Positions 49,816-59,594 of a stretch of DNA of 64,000 nt are shown here, piece by piece. Source of the stretch: Sesamum alatum (lineage: Eukaryota > Streptophyta > Magnoliopsida > Lamiales > Pedaliaceae); NCBI GenBank assembly GCA_034509735.1, contig JACGWO010000010.1:13343193-13407192 (forward strand). The letters run 5' to 3'. The notes below the pieces were generated by a model. The model made no database searches, was not told the DNA's origin, and saw only the letters and a list, made by a program, of their open reading frames with translations. The translations under genes and the position numbers were made by a program. Numbering within the stretch: position 1 is the first letter of the stretch; every line of letters begins with the position of its first letter.

Positions 49816-50137
49816 CACTACAAAAAAAAATGAACTTTTCGTTACACTATAAATGACCACGGGTCAAAGACTATGATAAATCAACACTATTAACCACGGT
49901 TAAAGAAAAATAATGCAAAAACTTATATTTTTATCACGGTTAATCAATATTTGTCATGATTTTTAGTTAGCCAAAATATTTGTCATGGTTTTGGCCATAA
50001 CTAATGTTTTGGCTACACTTATAGAAACAACAGTTCATGGTTGTTGTAAAACCGTGGTTAATTTATGTTCACCATAATTTTTGTCTTTTGACCATAATAA
50101 TTAACCGTAGTACAAAATTATATTTTTTTTAATGGTG
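49816..50137 (+). mobile_element. CACTA-type terminus, possibly a small non-autonomous copy
   Basis: It begins CACTACAAAAAAAAATGAAC and continues with ACCACGG(T/G)T subterminal words. The first 60 bp align by eye with the inverted terminus ending at 58090. A degenerate inverted end (AATGGTGT at about 50130) could close a 320-bp non-autonomous element. Alternatively 49816 and 58090 are the two ends of one large element opened by later insertions. Confidence 0.55.
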
Positions 50138-50403
50138 TTATGTACTACTGATATATATATATATATAACACCCATTATTTACCCCGGTCTATATTTTTTA
50201 ACTAACTACGAACTTCTAAATAATAGAGTAGTAGGGGGTGATCTCTTTCTTTTTGACTTTATGTACCAGCCTAGACATGCAATATCGTGGAAAATGGTGG
50301 TACGTTATTACGTAAATATACTTATTTCTAATCATATTTTTTGCTTTTCACACTTTCAAAATTACACACTTATAATATATTCGGTTCACTTTAGCTTGAC
50401 CAA

Positions 50404-51000
50404 ATGGAAACCCTTCGAATAAGTTGTGAAAGTACACCCGATCAACTAGAGGCATATCGTCAAACAATGACAACGCATTTGGACATATATCAAAATGTTG
50501 TTCAAATTGCAATAAATCCACGAGTGGGACAAGGCATGGCCCTTCAAAATCCATTTCCACAAGATGATGTTCCGTCCACATCGAACAGACAAACGCGAAG
50601 TCGTAGCAGGAGATCAACTCGCATAGTAGAAAGAAATACACTTGAGGTTGACATAGCTGGGCCATCTACTGTGCATACATCTCAATTTTTTTATTGAAAA
50701 CTGCTACGTGCCCGAACCGCCTCAACAAGATGATTGGTTTCAATCGATTCCTTACATGCCAGTACATACAGAAGGTCATTACACAAATATTGAACTTGAC
50801 CTTCGTCTTGGCATGAATCAAACATATGCATCAGTACATAATGTTTCACCTATCCAATTTCCATCATAGAATGCATATCGTGATCCAATAGAGTCGAGTT
50901 CTACACATATAGTCGGTTTCAAATTCATGCCGATATTGATGATCAAGAACAAAATGAACCATCAAGTCCGGAAATACGATGACCTAGGGGACAACGTCAA
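50404..51000 (+). pseudogene. MULE-associated accessory protein, copy 1
   Basis: An open frame starts METLRISCESTPDQLEAYRQ, continues with a basic RQTRSRSRRSTRIVER stretch and GPSTVHTSQ, and stops at 50697. One frame over it continues with CYVPEPPQQDDWFQSIPYMP, then LRLGMNQTYASVHNVSPIQF. The part from the Arg/Ser stretch onward is paralogous to the minus-strand copy at 53160-53700 (shared pattern RRSxxR...GPSxVxT...CYV.P.QQ..WF.S.PYMP). The function is unknown to me. A position beside a MULE transposase and basic, disordered composition suggest an element-encoded accessory protein. A frameshift near 50695 and a stop near 50870 break it. Confidence 0.5.
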
Positions 51001-51249
51001 ATAAGTAATTGTGGGACAGACGTATATTATTCAATTTAATAATTATATTTTCTTTATGTAAATTTTTAAGTTTATTAGTTATTGCAAAACAATTTTAAAA
51101 TTATAATTACATTATTGTATTGCAATAAATTAATCGTAATTAGCTTGAAATAATAAAATAAGATTTAATTAATAAATTAAAATATAAATTAACGATTATA
51201 AAATAGATAAAAATTAAAAAAAATTGAATTAAAAAAATTAAAAAATAGG

Positions 51250-51373
51250 GGTTGTTACCCCAGGCAGCGACCTTAGGTTGTTGGCTCAGCCCGCGACCGA
51301 CGGTTGCTAGCTGGGTCAGCGACCCTTGTTTAAAAAAATAAATAATGGCCGGTCGTGAGCTGGGCTCGCGACC
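51250..51373. repeat. GC-rich palindrome array: 23-bp units, 26-bp period
   Basis: Four imperfect palindromes with 10-bp arms and a 3-bp loop lie at 51250-51272, 51276-51298, 51302-51324 and 51351-51373. The first three start exactly 26 bp apart. The arms follow GGTYGYTRRC / GYYMGCGACC; the fourth is the best, GGTCGTGAGC-TGG-GCTCGCGACC. The array is a GC-rich island in AT-rich DNA, about 250 bp downstream of accessory copy 1. Confidence 0.85.
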
Positions 51374-51577
51374 GACTATATTTTTGCAATGTGTACCGCG
51401 TTGGGGGTACACATGCAATTTTTTTTATGTATAATATTTATATAAATGGGCTCGGGTTTTATAGGAACACGTTGCCAACCTATGCCTACTTATACTATGA
51501 AGCCGAAGTATAGTCCTTTTCTGTCATATCTGTGTGCTATTTCTTAAGTCTGAGGAGATTAAAGTAATTATCTTTTA

Positions 51578-51836
51578 GGGTTAATTACATTGACACCCCT
51601 TGAGATTAAGTCCAATTACACAAACACTCTCTGCTTTTTGCAAAATTACAGTTACATCCCCCGAGAGGTGTTAGTGTAATATTTTTCATGGAGTATTAGT
51701 GTAAGTATTTTCCTTTAAATAGGGGGTGTAGTTGTAATACAACTATAATCTCAATGAGCATAGTCGTAATTTTGCACAAAATAGGAGACGTTTGTCTATT
51801 TGCTCTAACCTCAAGGGATGTCACTGTAATTTACCC
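51578..51836. mobile_element. MITE (Mutator-type, GGGTTAATTACA termini)
   Basis: Inverted ends GGGTTAATTACATTGACACC and GGGATGTCACTGTAATTTAC enclose about 260 bp. The 9-bp flanks TATCTTTTA (51569-51577) and TATTTTTTA (51837-51845) match at 8 of 9 positions. Non-coding; same family as 59040-59585. Confidence 0.85.
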
Positions 51837-51845
51837 TATTTTTTA

Positions 51846-52430
51846 TTAACAAAAATGTACATTCATTTATTAAAATATTGTCATCACTCATATTCTTTTA
51901 AAACAAAACGATACCACCTAATGTAACACCCCATCGGTAATTACATTACGTCTTATAAGAAATCCACATTTAACCTAATAAGATAAACTATATTTTACTC
52001 AATATAATACCGAGATACCATGGAATGACATGCGTCATCGAAATATTGTATTTAATCATCAATGCGAGTATTTATAAATATAAGGAAATGGAAAAGGTGC
52101 AGTTTCTAGCTATTATAAAACTTAAAATACAAATCCACTGAAAGCCTCATACATATGAAATTATGCAACTACGGCTCCCAAGTCAAGATATCACTGCCGA
52201 CCCACCTAGTGATATTTATAATCGTCTTATGATTCACCCTTCGGCTAGTCATTATAACTTATTTCTTGAAAAATATTTGGTAAGGGATGAGCTGCCTACT
52301 CAATAAGTATAGCTAATCGGCCTATATACACGCATAGATACACACCATGTCGCAAACCAATGAATATTCGATATATATATATATATATATATGTAATCAC
52401 AATAAATCGTATTTCTTTACAAATAATATT
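51846..52430. other. Intergenic DNA, nothing recognised
   Basis: Moderately AT-rich DNA ending in a (TA)n run (52370-52391). Words such as AGTATAGCTAATCGGCCTATAT occur once only. Confidence 0.35.
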
Positions 52431-52683
52431 CGATTCAAGGAAATGGCTCAATAGCTACAAAAAAGGTTCGATGCCAAAATCAGTGTCGAACTAATTAGCA
52501 AGTAAAATTTTTGTTGCTAATTTACATTATATAATATATATTTTAAACAATTTGTTGCTAAATATGTTAGCAAGTACAATTTTGTTGTTAATTCATTAGC
52601 AAGTAAATTTTTGAGAAATTTACTTGCTTATTAGCTCGAAATTAAATCTTTTTTCGTAGTTATTGTGCCATTTTCTTGTAGTG
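52431..52683. mobile_element. Small CACTA-type MITE
   Basis: The right end reads inverted as CACTACAAGAAAATGGCACA, a canonical CACTA terminus. The left end CGATTCAAGGAAATGGCTCA is a decayed match. Just inside, AATAGCTACAAAAAAGGTT and AATAACTACGAAAAAAGATT mirror each other. About 250 bp, non-coding, with the interior built of TTAGCAAGTA(A/C)A words. Confidence 0.75.
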
Positions 52684-52859
52684 ATACACATTTTTGTTAA
52701 GAAACAATCAATCAATCAATTATTTATTCTATTGTTTTCCTCTTTCATATAATTAAATAAAAATATAAATTATACGCCTACATCGAGTGTGCTTCAATCA
52801 CTGGCTTATTTAATAATTTAATATCACAATAGAAAAACTAATAAAGATAAATTAAAATC

Positions 52860-52942
52860 GAAGTCGAACTCCCTGGGTTCGACTTCTGAATATTATTTTT
52901 TTTAACTTTTAATTAGAAGTCGAAATCCTTGAGTTCAACTTC
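52860..52942. repeat. Left palindrome array of the MULE (2 units, 56-bp period)
   Basis: 27-bp palindromes at 52860-52886 and 52916-52942 with 10-bp arms and 7-bp loops (TCCCTGG and TCCTTGA). Their starts are 56 bp apart and the spacer is AT-only except for two bases. Confidence 0.9.
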
Positions 52943-53159
52943 TATTTTTTTAATTTTAATAATATTAAGTTAATATTATAATTTAAACAAATTTAAATTT
53001 TAACTAATATTTTAATAATTACACCATAAAATTTATATTTACACCAAAAATTGAATCTACAAAAATAATTATAATAATTACAATTCCTAAAATGACCGCC
53101 TGTCCTACAAGTGCGTCGATATCGTTGGTGCGAGGTCTTCTTATTTCTTCACCAACATT

Positions 53160-53700
53160 TTGTGTTGGCTCATCTTGCACAATATCATCATTATCGATAT
53201 TTATATGCAACCAACTCGATGATGTTGCAGAATTAGACTCCCTATAATCACGATATACACCAAATGATGGAAATGGAATTGGTGAAAATGTTATAGTCTG
53301 GTTCATATGTTTGACTCATGCCAAGGCAATGTCAAAATCAATCTATCCATAATAAGTTTGTTGGCTTGGCATGTATGGAGCTGAATCAAACCAATGACTT
53401 TGTTGGCGCGGTTGAGACACGTAACAATCTTGATATACATGTTGAGGTGTGTCCACTATGGATGGACCAGTTATATCTGCTCCAACAGTATCATCACCTC
53501 TAACTGAACTTGTAGACATTCTGCTACTACTTCTCCTTTATCTGTAGGACGTGGATGGAGCATTATCTTGTGGCGCTACTTGTTCTTCGAGCATATTCTC
53601 CGTCGGAGGATAAGTAAGCATGTCACAAATATGATCTATCCGATATGGACCCGCCCAAGCATTTGGATAGCCCCTTCGAAAGTGTTTGGTAAAGGTTGTG
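53160..53700 (-). pseudogene. MULE-associated accessory protein, copy 2
   Basis: The minus strand encodes TKHFRRGYPNAWAGPYRIDH and MLTYPPTENMLEEQVAPQDN. After a stop come RRSSSRMSTSSVRGDDTVG and DITGPSIVDTPQHVYQDCYV, with QQSHWFDSAPYMPSQ next; the frame 53306-53019 (MNQTITFSPIPFPSF, then GVYRDYRES) follows. The middle part is paralogous to copy 1 at 50404-51000 in inverted orientation. No enzymatic motif is visible. It lies head-to-head with the transposase pseudogene, as accessory genes of some MULEs do. Stops near 53540 and 53336 inactivate it. Confidence 0.5.
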
Positions 53701-54072
53701 TACTTAACCGGAGGGACTGTACATATAAGAAAATTACTTTGTGATGCTACTTCCTTATTCTTGATTCATGGTAATTTATCAGCTCCCACAATTCAAACAA
53801 AGCATCTCACGAACCTTAAGAAATGTCTTTATGATTCCCAATTTCCCATCATTTCACTTCAAGCAAATCACCCAACACACCCTCTTAGCCAGTTTTGTTA
53901 TAAATGCCAATTGTTTACACACCTTCATCTAATTTCTTTTAATACACAGTCATCAAAATTCACAAACCCTCATCCCTCTCTAACTCCAATCACAAAAAAA
54001 AATCAACAATTGCAACTTTGAAACTCAAATAGGTGCGATTGAAACTCAAAGCACAAAGGCACAAACTCACCA

Positions 54073-54216
54073 GGTTGGTCGACGGCGCAGGAGCGGTGGT
54101 CGACGGCGAAGGGAAAGTGGTGCGCAGGAGTGGTGGTCGACGGGGCAAGAGATTTGGTCGACGGCGTAGGAGAGGTGGTTGACGGCGCAAGAGAGGTGGT
54201 CGACGGTGCGGCAAGG
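54073..54216. repeat. GC-rich minisatellite, about 20-22 bp unit
   Basis: Roughly six diverged copies of GGTGGTCGACGGCGCAGGAG. On the minus strand they read as Arg-Arg-(Pro/Gln)-Pro-Leu-Leu repeats, but no gene is evident. The stretch lies between the MULE accessory frame and the transposase remnant. Confidence 0.85.
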
Positions 54217-54354
54217 AGAAGAGACGAGAGAGAGACGCGGGTTTCTTTTGGGTTTCTTTCGGTAAGGAGAAGACGCGAGAGAGAGCTTCACTTTCGAGTT
54301 AGAAAATAGAAGTGAGAAGGTCAAAAACTGACAAGGGGTTTTTTTTCTTCTATA

Positions 54355-54532
54355 TGCAGTCGGGTACCCGATCGGGTATATCGGGTTCAACTTGAATACC
54401 CGATACCCGACCCAATGTAGAATAGGCGGATAATAGGTTATTCGAACCCGACTAAAAACTATTCAACCCGTCTAATCATAACCGATCGGGTAAGGTCGGG
54501 TCTCGAAAAACCTGATCCGAATGCCCACCCTT
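54355..54532. mobile_element. hAT-like non-autonomous insertion (right end)
   Basis: Dense CGGGTACCCGA/ACCCGACC words and a right end that reads inverted as TAAGGGTGGGCATTCGGATC are typical of plant hAT elements with GGGTGGGCA-type termini. The left end was not located. It sits directly before the surviving MULE transposase sequence and probably split that gene. Confidence 0.55.
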
Positions 54533-54536
54533 AGCT

Positions 54537-55691
54537 GCACTATCATTAGTGTAGATGGAACACACTTATACACAAAGTACAAACACAAAATGTTGATTGC
54601 AGCTGCGATGGATGGGAATCAATAGGTACTTCCTCTTGCGTTTGCAATTATCGATGAGGAACCCCAATTATCTTGGACCTAGTTTCTCTAAATGTTGAGC
54701 TAACATATTATAAAAAGGCCAGTTTGGGATGTGCCTTATTTCTGACCTTCATCCTAATCTCATTCGAGTAGTAGTTGCAATTCCGGATTTTGTGCCACCC
54801 CAGGGAGTGCACAAATATTGCTTGAGGCATGTATGTTCTAATTTCGACACTCGTTAAGAGAATGTGCAATTGAAGGATTTTTGTTGGAGAGCTAGTTCTT
54901 AATATCAAATGAGAAAGTTCAATCGAACCATAGACGAGATAAAGAAGTACAAGTTAGAAGCGTTTGTGTACTTAGACCAAATTGCAAATGAAAAATGGAC
55001 AACTTCTCATGATGGCGGATGGCCGTGCGGTATTCTTACAACCAACATGTCAAAGAGCATCAATGGAGTTCTGAAAGGGGCTCGCTGCTTGCCTGTGACT
55101 GCAATAGTGGAAAGAATATTTGCTCGTTTAGTCCAATATTTTCATGAGAGGATGCCGAAGAGTAGTATCATGTTAAGGAACAACCAATTATGGACGGACT
55201 ATGCATACAAATTGTTCGAACGTTGGTTCGAAAAAAGTGTTGATCATGCTGTGACGAGATACAACCAGTATCAACGGTCTGCCTCGGTTGTAACAAAGCA
55301 TCAGACTGTATATGGATTCAACACCCACATCGTCAAAACTGCCACACGAAAATATTCATGTGGGAAATGGAGTCAATTTGGCATCCCATGCTCGCATGCT
55401 CAAAAGGTATGCATTGCATATAGAACTACTGTGACATCAATGGTTAAGGATTATTACGATTTAATGGCTTATAAAAAGACATATTCAAAGTCTTTTCATC
55501 CTTTGATGGCAGAAGATTATTGGGATATTCCAGAATTCGAGTTGGTCCATGACACTACTCTTCGTGGCATCATTTGTCCTGATAGAAGCCAAACACCACG
55601 TATTCATAATGAGATGGATTGGTCACAAACACGGAAAGATAACAATCTCAACAAAGGGAGGGTCATTCAAGACAGGCTGATGCGTCAGTGA
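54537..55691 (+). pseudogene. MURA-type MULE transposase, 5' truncated
   Basis: MURA transposases excise and insert Mutator elements. The catalytic-domain start is visible as CTIISVDGTHLYTKYKHKML and IAAAMDGNQ (54537-54625), where the SVDGTH aspartate is expected in the DDE triad, then LPLAFAIIDEEPQLSWT. Frameshifts and stops follow (first stop after GNQ near 54625). The last 260 codons (54909-55691) are open: MRKFNRTIDEIK, SKSINGVLKGARCLPV, and a SWIM zinc finger with CGKWSQFGIPCSH at residues 151-163 of this block. The N-terminal third is missing, probably through the hAT-like insertion ending at 54532, so the gene is dead although its C-terminus is well preserved. Confidence 0.85.
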
Positions 55692-55882
55692 GGGGTCATA
55701 GAAGATAATAATATTTGTGTAGTTGATTGTATTTTTTTCAATAAATTAATTTTTAAATTTTTTTGGTGTAAATAAATTTTTTTTGGTGTATTTATTAAAT
55801 TATTACTTCAAATTAAGATCGTATTGTTTGAAAATATACATATTATTAACGTAAATGTATATTATTAAAATTTAAAAAAATA

Positions 55883-56021
55883 GAAGTCGGACTCAAGGAG
55901 TTCGACTTCTAATTAAAAATTAAAAAAAATAATTTTCAGAAGTCGAACTCCTTGAGTTCGACGACTTCCATTTTAATTTTAAAAAAAAAATGGTGAAGTC
56001 GAACTCAAGTAATTCGACTCG
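55883..56021. repeat. Right palindrome array of the MULE (3 units, 56-bp period)
   Basis: Palindromes at 55883-55909, 55939-55968 (with a 3-bp insertion in one arm) and 55995-56021. Their starts are exactly 56 bp apart; the second spacer is 3 bp shorter, which restores the period. In the outermost unit the right arm is decayed. Confidence 0.9.
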
Positions 56022-56050
56022 CACCATTTTTATAAATGCATTTATTTTAA

Positions 56051-57540
56051 CACTACAAAAAATGCGGTCATTGAGACGGTTTAATATGACCGTTCCAAAC
56101 CCCGTTCCAAATAGGAATGGTAACTGGAGCTGTTGTGGAATGGTAACCCGTTGCTGATGTCACTTTCGTATTAATCAGAGTCAGAACGTAGGAACAGCTT
56201 CACCATTCCTATTTGTATGCCAACTTTTGTGTGCCAATATATAAACCCAGTACCGTTCCAAAAAGGGACCGGATATATTTTGGTATTCTATTTGGAACAC
56301 ATATGTGGAAATTGGAACGGTTGTTTGACCAGGAAAAGGGCCCGGTCCTAGACGTGTTGGTATTCCAATGCCCGTTCTAATATTTTTATATGTATATGTC
56401 CCCTTTCATTTTAATTGTTCTTATAATTACTCTCCAACTCATTTGTTCTAACTCCATCTCTTGATTCTTTAAACGTAAAATCGAAAATATCAACTATCTG
56501 CGCGAAACTTGCATTGATCTTGAAAGGTGTTTTGCTCAGGTAAGAAGTTGAAATTCTTTAATGGTTAATTATATATATATATACATATAATTTGTTCTAG
56601 TCATTTAATTACTGTTCTGAATTGCTTGTGTACGTAGGACCAATCGTGTTAAGATAGTTGATGAGATGGATGTATGATCAAGACGTGTTGGGTGTGATGC
56701 CAGAGTTTGAGGATGGTGTTACAACATTTCTAGAATGGGCCCGTCTCAGCGTGCATATATGGACGAGGAGAAGATTAGGTGTCCCTGCTGAAAGTGCAAA
56801 AACGAACGGTTCAAAACACCGGACGAGGTAAATTTTGACTTATGTATGAAAAGGTTTATGCCGGAGTATTATAATTGGACTTCGCATGGTGAGGAGAGGG
56901 TGCAGGAATACTTTGAAGCATTGACAGCGCCCCCTGTGCAGTAGTAGCAAACGCCACCCGTATAGGAGGAGAGTAGTTCGCATTGGGGTGACGGGGCTCA
57001 GATGGATTAGGCGCAGAGGATGGTATTCGATGCTGTCGGGCCGTCTTTCTGGTCTTCGTATAACTAGGATGGACTGGCTGATGATGGTACTCGGTATTAT
57101 CCTTCTGAGGTGGGTCCTAGTTTATATTACAATTCGGGGCTCTATGATTATGTGTTTGGCTTGTCAGACCGTTTTTTTTATGTAGTTCATGCTGCGGACC
57201 AACCGTTGTGGAACGACTGCACTACCTCTCAGTTGGTGTCAATTGCTTCTTTGGTGAATATCAAGGCCGAAGGGGGTTTTTCCAAGCATACATATGATCG
57301 CTTGTGCCAGTGGGCTGATACTGTAATGCCCCATGATCACACTTTCCCCACCGATTATTACAGTAGGAAGAAATTGATAAGAGAATTGAGTTTACCAGTT
57401 CAGAAGATTGATGCGTGCAAAAATGGTTGCATGTTGTACTGGAAAGACGATATTGATTTGGAATATTGCAAGTTTTATTGAGACGCTAGGTACAAGCACA
57501 CCAGGGACAGAAATTCTAGACGAAAGAAGTTCCCGTATGA
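56051..57540 (+). mobile_element. CACTA element fragment, 5' part
   Basis: It starts CACTACAAAAAATGCGG at 56051, after TAA, only 30 bp beyond the MULE array. It carries CCGTTCC subterminal words and TTGCTGATGTCAC, and a transposase N-terminus. Homology to the 23.6-kb copy stops near 57540 within the transposase. Confidence 0.85.
56655..57540 (+). pseudogene. CACTA transposase, N-terminal part
   Basis: The transposase-associated domain is visible as RWMYDQDVLGVMPEFEDGVT, then MDEEKIRCPC, KCKNERFKTPDEVNFDLCM and FMPEYYNWTSHGEERVQEYF. The open block 57110-57481 carries YDYVFGLSDRFFYVVHAADQ, RLCQWADTVMPHDHTFPTDY and DACKNGCMLYWKDDIDLEYC. Stops occur after PPVQ (56943), at 57007, near 57065 and at 57479. 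The tnp2 catalytic core is not present. Confidence 0.88.
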
Positions 57541-58090
57541 TCTCATATTATTTTTATTAATTCTTTTATTTTGATATTAAATTATTAAATAAGCTTTCGA
57601 TCACTAGTATAAATTGAATGATTCAGACTTTATTTCTCCATTCCAAGTAGTATATATACTTAAATAAAATTATTTTAGACTTTTTCACTTTGTGAAATTC
57701 TAATCCTTTGTTGGTGGATCTTTGAACACCTGTTTAGTTAGTTGAATATATTATGTTGAAATCCTCACAACACATTACGTGAAATATCATTCTTCCCTGT
57801 AGTTAATTATTACGATTAAAAATAAAAAATTATGATAAATATTAATTAATTATAATTATATAATGGTTATTAGTCGTTATTTTTACAAGCGATGTCAAAA
57901 TATTTACTAAATCTAAAAATTATGACAAATATTTTGATCACAGATCAAATCATAACTAATGTTGATTACTCGTGGTCAAAACTTAAGTTTTCACATCAAT
58001 TTTGTCTGACTATTGTAGATAGTATCGATTTACTGCGATTTTTCAGTCGGGGTGATTATAGTGTTGAGAATAATTAGTTTTTTTGTAGTG
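57541..58090 (-). mobile_element. CACTA-type terminus (partner of the 49816 end)
   Basis: The inverted end CACTACAAAAAAACTAATTA lies at 58090. The following CACTATAATCACC and AAATATTTGTCATAA-like words match those inside 49816. The right flank ATA does not equal the left flank GTG at 49813-49815, so a simple single-element model is not proven. Confidence 0.55.
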
Positions 58091-58766
58091 ATATTATATG
58101 TGTGTAGTTTATATTTATTTTCAATAAAATAATTAAGAACCTCTTGATATGTTCTAATTAATTATCAAAATCATTTATTTTAGACAAAAAAAATCAGTAA
58201 TTTTAATATTATGTTAATAACAAGATCGATGTTTAAATAATGTGAGATTATTGTGTTGTTTTTACTTTAATTAATTAAAAGAAAATTTAACACCTGATGC
58301 AGATATATGAACTTTTTTCTTTTGCCATTTAGGGAACTGTCAGATATATATCAACGACTATATTTATATTTAAAACTCGCAAATTTTTTAATGTGGGATC
58401 TCATTCTTCTCATTTAAAGCTAATTTAAATTGACAAAAATGATAGGTAAACTGGACATAGTTCCGAAATAAATAATACTGGTGTTTATAAAAAAAAACAT
58501 AGACATATGTAGTTAATTAAATTAAGATATATTTTTCTTTTTCATTTTTTAGTCAACAAAATGGAAAAGCGGGGTGACTTCAGAGAACAGAGGATTGCGG
58601 CTCCGCAACGTGTATCAGCTAGGGTCTTTATAGTTGATTTACTGACGTAAGACATCAAGATCTAACTACGTGAAAATCAATCCACAGATGTCATGACGTC
58701 TCTCTTATCACACAAAATATTTTTGTAAGAATTCAAACCTACATCATTGGTATAAAAACATTTGGC
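58091..58766. other. AT-rich intergenic region
   Basis: No gene or repeat with clear borders is seen. Confidence 0.4.
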
Positions 58767-58905
58767 TGATGAGGCCTAGGTCAATTGACGAAATTGAGGC
58801 CTCATAACTGTAAGATCATGGGTTCAAACCCCACCAACACGTGGGGTATTGTTCTACTTAAATAGTAGGTATAGTCCTACTTTAATAGTAGGTGTTAGAT
58901 TAATT
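58767..58905 (+). mobile_element. Possible tRNA-derived SINE
   Basis: TAGGTCAATTGAC resembles a diverged A box. GGGTTCAAACCCC, about 50 bp further on, resembles a B box of the internal RNA polymerase III promoter. No cloverleaf can be drawn, so it is not a tRNA gene. Target duplications were not found. Confidence 0.25.
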
Positions 58906-59039
58906 ATAATTATTTTGATATTGGTAATTAGTATATGATTGTTATAAGTGTCATTGTTAGCTATAGACATTTGGCATGAATTATTTAATTGATTTATTAA
59001 AAAAATTAATAGTTTATCGTTTTCGCTTTAAAAAAAGTA

Positions 59040-59585
59040 GGGATAATTACACTCCCCTCCCCTGAGGTTTGGTGTAATTATATATAGACCCCCTGAGATT
59101 TGAGAAATTACATCTACTACCCCTGAGATTTGCTTTTGTCTAACAAATAGGTCCCTCCGTTATTCAAAATTCACCAAATTTGTTGACATTAGTAAAAGAA
59201 ATTGAATTAAAGGTGAGATTTGTCATCGATTGACTTATTACTGACTTATTGTAGGTCAAACGAATCTTTTTATGACCAAACTACCCATATATATCGTCAC
59301 ACGTTAATGCATGAGATGAGGTATATCTTCACCGTTATAAGGGTAATTTAGTCATAAAAGATTTATTTGACCTGCATTAAGTCATTAATAAGTCAATCGA
59401 GGGTAAACATCGATTTTCATTCAGTTTTTCTGTTAATATCAACAAATTCTGTGAATTTTAACTAATAGAGGGACCTATTTGCTAGACAGAAGCAAACCTC
59501 GGGGGTACTAAATATAATTTTTCAAATCACAGGATGTCTACGTGTAATTACATCAAACCTCATGGGAGGGGAGTGTAATTATCCC
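59040..59585. mobile_element. Foldback MITE with perfect 9-bp TSD
   Basis: Inverted ends GGGATAATTACACTCCCCTC and its complement (ending TGTAATTATCCC at 59585) begin arms that pair along most of the 546 bp (for example CAAATAGGTCCCTC with GAGGGACCTATTTG). Both flanks are AAAAAAGTA (59031-59039 and 59586-59594), a perfect 9-bp duplication that points to a Mutator-type transposase. Confidence 0.93.
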
Positions 59586-59594
59586 AAAAAAGTA

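Larger units (their letters stand above)
52860..56021. mobile_element. Mutator-like element with palindromic terminal arrays
   Basis: About 3.2 kb bounded by inverted arrays of a 27-bp palindrome (GAAGTCGAAC, 7-bp loop, GTTCGACTTC): two units on the left and three on the right. The inter-palindrome spacers of the two sides are reverse complements with few changes, so the arrays form terminal inverted repeats. Inside lie a minus-strand accessory frame (53160-53700) and a plus-strand MURA-type transposase (54537-55691). A hAT-like insertion (to 54532) and a minisatellite interrupt the middle. No flanking 9-bp duplication was found, so the exact ends are uncertain. Confidence 0.75.

Noticed and set aside
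51250..51373. CRISPR-like array
   Set aside because: The regular palindromes have only 3-bp spacers and lie in plant nuclear DNA beside a MULE; no cas genes or unique spacers exist.
58790..58850. Possible tRNA gene (GGGTTCAAACCCC)
   Set aside because: Only a B-box-like word is present; acceptor and anticodon stems are missing. Listed only as a weak SINE candidate.
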